NCBI GenBank assembly: GCA_937915885.1
Contig: CALGGP010000063.1
Coordinates: forward strand, 1 to 6,059
DNA from: an uncultured Selenomonadales bacterium
GTDB taxonomy: Bacteria; Bacillota; Negativicutes; Selenomonadales; Selenomonadaceae
Direction of reading: 5' to 3'
DNA: 6,059 nt
This document shows, one piece after another, positions 5,258-6,059 of this stretch (the first letter of the stretch is position 1; the number at the start of each line of letters is the position of its first letter). The notes beneath the pieces were generated by a model. That model did no database searches and had not been told where the DNA came from. It was given only the letters and a program-made list of their open reading frames with translations. The position numbers and the translations under genes were made by a program.

Positions 5258-6030
5258 TGAATGCGTTTCACACGTTGCGGACGCGCGGCGAAAATTTTTC
5301 GATGTACCGATTCGAGCTGTTGACGATGATGTTGTCAGCGCTCGAGTGGAAGAAGCACAACGGTCGGATCAAACTCGTCACCGATCGGCGCGGCGCGGAG
5401 TATCTGAAGCAATTCGAGCTCGAAAAAATTTACGACGAGATTGATGTGTCGCTCGACGAGATCGACGCGCTCGGGATTGATGAAAATATTTTTTGGGCGG
5501 GAGCGAAATTGTTTGCGTTGAGTCGGCAGCAATGCCCGTGCGTGATGCTCGATCTCGACTTCATTGTGTGGCGTCCGCTTGACTTCTCGCCGTATCGAAA
5601 CGATGTCGCCGTCATTCATTTTGAACGCGTCGGCAATGAAATTTATCCGCCGTCGGAGCATTTTCGATTCAAAAATAATTTTCGATTGCCGCCGTCGTTG
5701 GATTGGACGGTCGAGGCGTGCAACACGGCGTTTGCATACTTCGGCGCGCGTGACTTCGTCAATCGATATTGCAACTTCGCGTTTGACTTCATGCGTGCCG
5801 CCGACGGTGACGGCTTGCCTTACATGGTCTTCGTCGAGCAACGGTGGCTGGCGATGTGCGCTCGACTGATGGGACGGTCGGTGCATGAGATGTCGTCGCT
5901 GAATGATCTGTTCGGCGGTCGGCAAAAATATTTTACTCATATTTGGGGCGCGAAACAAAAATTGCGGGACGATCCGATCGCGGCAGATAAATTCTGCGCT
6001 GACTGCATCTTGTCACCGTCGTTGGCATAG
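5254..6030 (+). CDS. Glycosyltransferase-like protein with DxD motif
   Basis: 258 residues, without signal peptide or membrane helix. The layout resembles a GT-A type nucleotide-sugar transferase: an early beta/alpha unit (RIKLVTDRRGAEYL, 38-51), a hydrophobic strand leading into CVMLDLDFIVWRPL (96-109) whose DLD (100-102) fits the metal and nucleotide-sugar-binding DxD, a middle CNTAFAYFG (156-164) like the NxGxFxF acceptor-side segment, VEQRWL (194-199), and THIWGAKQK (228-236) with a late conserved-looking His. These are motif resemblances; donor and acceptor are unknown. The start overlaps the previous stop as ATGATGA, and the second ATG (5257) is an alternative with AAGG four bases upstream. 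The overlap implies coupling to the uncharacterised protein before it, so they may act together, for instance in modifying a protein or surface glycan. The C-terminus looks complete. Confidence 0.7.
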   Translation: MMNAFHTLRTRGENFSMYRFELLTMMLSALEWKKHNGRIKLVTDRRGAEYLKQFELEKIYDEIDVSLDEIDALGIDENIFWAGAKLFALSRQQCPCVMLDLDFIVWRPLDFSPYRNDVAVIHFERVGNEIYPPSEHFRFKNNFRLPPSLDWTVEACNTAFAYFGARDFVNRYCNFAFDFMRAADGDGLPYMVFVEQRWLAMCARLMGRSVHEMSSLNDLFGGRQKYFTHIWGAKQKLRDDPIAADKFCADCILSPSLA

Positions 6031-6036
6031 AGGGTG

Positions 6037-6055
6037 TGCAGGTCGATGACCTGCA
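6037..6055. other. Perfect 8-bp inverted repeat after the last gene
   Basis: TGCAGGTC (6037-6044) and GACCTGCA (6048-6055) are exact inverse complements around a three-base GAT loop, six bases after the stop of the glycosyltransferase-like gene. This could be the stem of an intrinsic terminator for the cluster. The window ends four bases later, so a T-run cannot be seen. Confidence 0.5.
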
Positions 6056-6059
6056 GGCC

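Overview
The window looks like bacterial chromosome from a fairly GC-rich Firmicutes-type organism, and every supportable gene is on the + strand. PurF has an N-terminal propeptide and the four cysteines of the [4Fe-4S] Bacillus-type enzyme. The genes use strong GGAGG/GAGG Shine-Dalgarno sites, and two of them are preceded by GC-rich repeats. My best guess is a Negativicutes/Selenomonadaceae-like, possibly uncultured gut or rumen, lineage. This is inference with modest confidence, because no rRNA or other taxonomic marker is present.

Layout. Positions 1-239 are non-coding and hold a GC-rich repeat element that runs up to the purF ribosome binding site. Positions 240-1673 are purF, the first committed step of purine synthesis. 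Its frame stays open upstream through the repeat to an ATG at 69, but those extra residues are repeat sequence and the likely start is TTG 240. Positions 1674-2058 are a 385-base gene-free stretch. It contains a possible purF terminator, a copy of the repeat module inverted relative to the one before purF, and two tandem copies of a ~138-bp unit sharing a perfect 53-bp core. Positions 2059-2571 encode a small nitroreductase-family flavoprotein. Positions 2572-2663 hold a terminator-like hairpin directly before the next ribosome binding site.

The second half (2664-6030) is a tightly packed four-ORF cluster. It holds an Hsp70 ATPase-domain protein with a degenerate phosphate-2 loop; a small ORF that resembles lobe II of a second Hsp70; an unrecognised 370-residue protein with a possible beta-helix-like stretch; and a DxD-containing glycosyltransferase-like protein. 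The genes overlap or nearly abut, which suggests one transcript. The Hsp70 reading frame breaks at its very end: the expected Gly-Ala-Ala motif sits in the +1 frame and continues without a stop into the second ORF. That is either a frameshift mutation, a sequencing error or a recoding site.

The most notable features are this unusual Hsp70 arrangement (possible pseudo-ATPase, extra lobe II fragment, frameshift junction, unknown partner protein, glycosyltransferase-like neighbour) and the inverted repeat elements bracketing purF. I cannot show that the cluster is a functional system. Conservation of this gene order in other genomes would be the decisive test.
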